Shown: positions 63,587-64,000 of the stretch, piece after piece
Position numbering within the stretch: the first letter of the stretch is position 1
Layout: the number at the start of each line of letters is the position of its first letter
Source of the DNA: Nocardioides sp. Soil797
GTDB lineage: Bacteria > Actinomycetota > Actinomycetes > Propionibacteriales > Nocardioidaceae
Direction: 5' to 3'
DNA: 64,000 nucleotides
NCBI GenBank assembly: GCA_001429555.1
Contig: LMSR01000017.1
Coordinates: forward strand, 62,001 to 126,000
Program-made: the position numbers and the translations under genes
The notes under the pieces: model-generated
Seen by the model: the letters and a program-made list of their open reading frames with translations, nothing else
What the model was told of the DNA's origin: nothing
Database searches by the model: none

Positions 63587-64000
63587 TCAGTCGTCGCCGA
63601 AGCCGGCGACCACGTCACGCAGGGCGCCCAGCTGGGCAGTGATCGCGTCGCGCCGCTTGGTCATCCGGTCGACCTCGGCGCGCACCGCGGCGAGCTCGCG
63701 GTCGGCGTCGGCCTGGCCGGATGAGGTCAGGCTCTCGGCCTGGCTGCGAGCCGAGGCGACGATCTGCTCGGCCTCGCGACGAGCGCGGGTGAGCAACGCG
63801 TCCGACTCCGACTGGGCCTGCTGCCGGTGGGTGGTGGCCTGAGCCATCGCCTCCGTGGCGCGCTCCTCGGCGGCAGCCGCACGCTGCTCGGCCTCCTCGA
63901 CCAGTCGACGGGTCTCGGCGGTCGCGTTCGAGTGGTGGTCGGCGGCCTCCTTGGCCAGGCGCTCCTTCTCGACGGCGAGGGTGCGACGGGCCTCCTGCAC
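63587..64000 (-). CDS. Coiled-coil protein, partial (start beyond the right edge)
   Basis: The frame is open at base 64000, so the N terminus is outside the window; 137 codons are visible. The whole visible part is an Ala/Glu/Arg-rich coiled coil (RRLVEEAEQRAAAAEERATE, SDALLTRARREAEQIVASAR) ending in VAGFGDD. It resembles the C-terminal part of DivIVA/Wag31-like or cellulose-binding coiled-coil proteins of actinobacteria. The missing N terminus would settle which. Confidence 0.7.
   Translation of the reverse strand: MQEARRTLAVEKERLAKEAADHHSNATAETRRLVEEAEQRAAAAEERATEAMAQATTHRQQAQSESDALLTRARREAEQIVASARSQAESLTSSGQADADRELAAVRAEVDRMTKRRDAITAQLGALRDVVAGFGDD

Overview
The window is high-GC actinobacterial chromosome, most like Nocardioides or another member of the Nocardioidaceae. 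The evidence is a WhiB1-type regulator beside a PdtaS-type kinase, a multifunctional Kgd 2-oxoglutarate enzyme, nickel superoxide dismutase with its protease SodX, the mismatch nuclease NucS, a MeaA-type mutase, many GTG starts, stop/start overlaps of the GTGA and ATGA kind, and TAnnnT -10 boxes placed directly before start codons. No rRNA, CRISPR array, insertion sequence or prophage was seen. One tRNA is present, tRNA-Arg(CCG).

Layout. 1-8.8 kb: signalling and stress genes (PdtaS-like kinase, WhiB, a SigF-type sigma factor with an RsbW-type partner, sodN/sodX), malic enzyme, two oxidoreductases and a membrane Ser/Thr kinase. 8.8-16 kb: kgd with a small DUF6104 gene, a lipoprotein/LCP pair and a large secreted protein with an internal duplication. 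16.2-42.4 kb: a conserved actinobacterial core block, tRNA-Arg, argS-lysA-hom-thrC-thrB, rho, rpmE-prfA-prmC-sua5-wecA-like, the atpI-like gene, the complete ATP synthase operon and a DUF2550 gene. This matches the gene order around Rv1292-Rv1312 in Mycobacterium tuberculosis, except that a four-gene cassette sits between rho and rpmE. 42.4-48.5 kb: a secreted protein, an ABC exporter, an MFS transporter, a PduO-type cobalamin adenosyltransferase, a STAS protein and a membrane protein. 48.5-57.3 kb: MeaA (ethylmalonyl-CoA mutase type), a tiny Cys-rich protein behind a probable iron box, a D-amino-acid oxidase, nucS and two fused 3-hydroxyacyl-CoA dehydrogenases. 57.3-64 kb: small accessory proteins, an alpha/beta hydrolase, a CGNR regulator divergent from an EamA transporter, an AI-2E family protein and a truncated coiled-coil gene at the right edge.

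The strongest candidate for an undescribed system is the rho-rpmE cassette: a stand-alone response regulator, a membrane-anchored HEAT-repeat protein, a processive family-2 glycosyltransferase and a CHASE3 histidine kinase, joined by overlapping start and stop codons behind their own promoter. I infer a two-component switch for making a surface polysaccharide. Other points worth attention are a 60-codon leader ORF coupled to rho, an iron-box-controlled leaderless mini-protein, a dense operator array between the CGNR regulator and its transporter, a four-copy 23-bp repeat hairpin, and structured sequence after sodN.
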